Below, in pieces: positions 61,906-64,000 of a DNA stretch of 64,000 nucleotides (its first letter is position 1; the number at the start of each line of letters is the position of its first letter). The notes beneath the pieces were generated by a model. That model did not search any database and was not told the DNA's origin. It saw only the letters and a list, made by a program, of their open reading frames with translations. A program made the translations under genes and the position numbers. Source of the stretch: Cydia pomonella (lineage: Eukaryota; Arthropoda; Insecta; Lepidoptera; Tortricidae); contig NC_084707.1 in assembly GCF_033807575.1 (NCBI RefSeq), forward strand, positions 8,790,550 through 8,854,549, read 5' to 3'.

Positions 61906-64000
61906 CACGAAGCGGCGCCGGATGCGCTCAGCCCCAAGTCCTTAAAAACGTTTGTGTGAAGTGTGGTTGTCGACAGCGGGGCGTCGTGGATCATGACACG
62001 GCTATCTCGCGCTTGACCCGGCGAGCTCAAGGAAATGTTCGAACTGTGGAAGTAAAGAGGTTCGGCTCAGTGAAGTGCCCTGTCTCACATGTGGACGTGA
62101 CTCGCTCTCAGTGAATTCTCTCACAAACTCTTGTGACTTGGCTTTTTTAAGTGTTTGAACATGTGTGGAATGTGGTTTTCGGATGTGGTGCTATCATTTT
62201 GAAGAGTGAGAGTCGCACGTGTAGAGTAGACGATGGTATAAACTAGCATTGTATTCACTAAAGTAGCTTAATGATTGTCGCAGATAATTCACGCTAATAT
62301 AATCGAAATCTTCAGACGAGGGTGCAGCTTAACTAAATGACATAAAATAGGGTCTTTTTCCATTTAAGTATTAATTATTTATCGACAATAGAAATATTTT
62401 TACACTGTTAAGCAAAACAAGAGAGATGAGTAGTAATTTCGTATATAGATTTGCACATCACATTATTAGATTTTGTTCATTTTGCACAACTATGCCATTT
62501 GTTAAGGCTCATTAATCTTAAATATTACATTATTTATTTGATAGAACATAATATGGGAAATTGTTTATTTGAATCTTTTCTCTACTTAGACTCTTATTGC
62601 TGTACTTTAATCTTTTGTTAATTTTTATTGAAAATAAGAATCATAGTTCTTGATAAGAGTACATATGAGTAAAATTAGAATTTAAGCTAGGTATAGATAT
62701 GATTTTGCCATTATATTTTTAATATCTGATTATCATCACAAGTTAGTATTGTTTTTAGTTTGTATAGTTTTTTAGCCAAGCGTGAGACTCGCTCACAGGG
62801 CCGCGTCGGCGCAGATGCGGACTCCTTCCTAGTTGTATGTCTTAATTAAGGACATGTACAGATATTTATTGACGAAAGATAGCACGGTCGCGTATTACTG
62901 AAGGCTTGTAACCTATAGTTGCTGTTTGATTCTCTTTCTAATAAATATGGTTCGAAAGAGAGGCATACATTGATTGCAAGTTACAAGCCTTTTAAAAAAC
63001 GCGACCCAGGTGGTTAAAACATCGGGTCGAATTGTAATATTACAATGGAGGGTTCTATACATTTGTATAAGTATTTTCTATATTACTTGTTATATTTAAG
63101 TTTTTCATTATGGCGTGTACACTAATACGACACTAAGTTATGCAATATATTTATAGCTGTCTATCATATTTTTGTAAGGACATTTTACAAAAGAATATTG
63201 CTTTTGCCAATTTAAGACTTGGATTGAAATTAACATGAATGATCCATGTAATCTCAGAATGATCTCTTGATTTTACATGGCCTGTTGTACCACACGTAAC
63301 TTTAGAATGTAACGAACGTAACATAGCGCGGTAACGATATTGTAACGAGATACTGAATATGAAAAAGTAACTGATTCAATATAATTATGTTAATTAGATA
63401 GCGACCATATAATGGCTATGCCTAGATTGTTCACATAGCAATGCCTTAAGTGATGATTTCTAGACGCCGTATCTCATCAAAGGATGTTACAATTAAAATA
63501 AGCAATCTTAACATATATTATATAGGCATTTAATATAACGTATTGCTCACTCTGTTTCAATCAGAAAATATATAATACATATATCACACATTAATAACTG
63601 TTAACATTGTTTTACATGTATACATAGTGTCAAAATACTATTATTTAGATGTTAACAAATGCCTCCAACATACCTATTGCGAATCAAGCATGCTACTTTT
63701 TTTTATTAAATATGCCCTAGCAAAGCACGATCTATCGCCGATGTAACCCATTTATCTCTTTTAAGCAAGTATGTATCCATCCACAAATTGATTTAATGGT
63801 TTAATTTGGTGATAAACCATACTATGGTAGGCGGACTGGTAGAGATATTTAATGGTATAAATTACAACACTCACATAATTTGAGTTGTGAAACTTTATAT
63901 ATCACACAAATTATCTAAGATCTAGAATAAAATTATAATAAAAGTAACAGTTCATTTTAAATGGCTGAAACTTGTGAGATTTGAGTTGTCAGAAAAATGT
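61906..64000 (+). other. Asx 3' UTR and downstream flank
   Basis: No further gene before the window end. AATAAA signals occur at 62940-62945, 63926-63931 and about 63937-63942. The long AT-rich stretch without transposons is consistent with a 3' UTR of up to 2 kb. A small inverted pair (AAGGCTTGTAAC and TTACAAGCCTT, about 62901-62992) could fold into a stem. Confidence 0.5.
63926..63931 (+). promoter_or_regulatory. Possible distal poly(A) signal of Asx
   Basis: AATAAA followed 11 bases later by another AATAAA, in AT-rich DNA about 2 kb after the Asx stop. The nearer signal at 62940 is an equally possible end. Confidence 0.35.

Overview
This window is nuclear DNA from an insect, most likely a moth or butterfly (Lepidoptera). 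The genes are split by GT-AG introns and the intergenic sequence is AT-rich. All six recognisable genes are animal genes. The spacers and introns are full of short palindromic DNA transposons, tRNA-derived SINEs, LINE 3' ends and Tc1/mariner relics of the kinds usual in lepidopteran genomes. I recognise no bacterial or viral gene. No database search was run; names rest on recognised motifs and remembered family sequences.

Layout, left to right. (1) Uricase (Uro), minus strand, five exons, 4402 down to 1635. (2) A MAGUK scaffold of the MPP2/MPP6/varicose type (vari), plus strand, ending at 31229. Eleven exons from 14992 on are firm; a first exon at 7902-7980 is proposed from splice phase. Its introns hold most of the repeats, including a 1.35-kb foldback built of 120-bp units (23702-25050). 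(3) A repeat-filled spacer, 31230-37363, starting with a broken tandem copy of the last vari exon. (4) Tubulin polyglutamylase complex subunit 2 (TPGS2), minus strand, 41983 down to 37364, first coding exon not found; one intron holds a decayed DD37D mariner-type element nested in an older palindromic element. (5) tRNA-dihydrouridine(47) synthase (DUS3L), plus strand, single coding exon 42234-44024. (6) A copia fragment and an intact 197-codon orphan reading frame (45730-46323) that looks like the DNA-binding half of a transposase. (7) Rm62/DDX5-type DEAD-box RNA helicase, minus strand, 53325 down to 48729, with an unusually long low-complexity C-terminus. (8) Additional sex combs (Asx/ASXL), plus strand, 54097-61905, with DEUBAD and C-terminal PHD regions; the window ends in or near its 3' UTR.

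The genes do not form an operon or pathway: they serve purine catabolism, septate junctions, tubulin glutamylation, tRNA modification, RNA metabolism and Polycomb chromatin control. Uro/vari, TPGS2/DUS3L and Rm62/Asx are divergent pairs that may share promoter regions. The least ordinary material is the mobile DNA: a TA-flanked element with about 110-bp inverted ends and a 56-codon frame (59063-60250) that may be related to the orphan frame at 45730, a miniature insertion with identical 49-bp ends (44856-45419), long inverted repeats transcribed within vari introns, and several nested insertions whose target duplications give their order.
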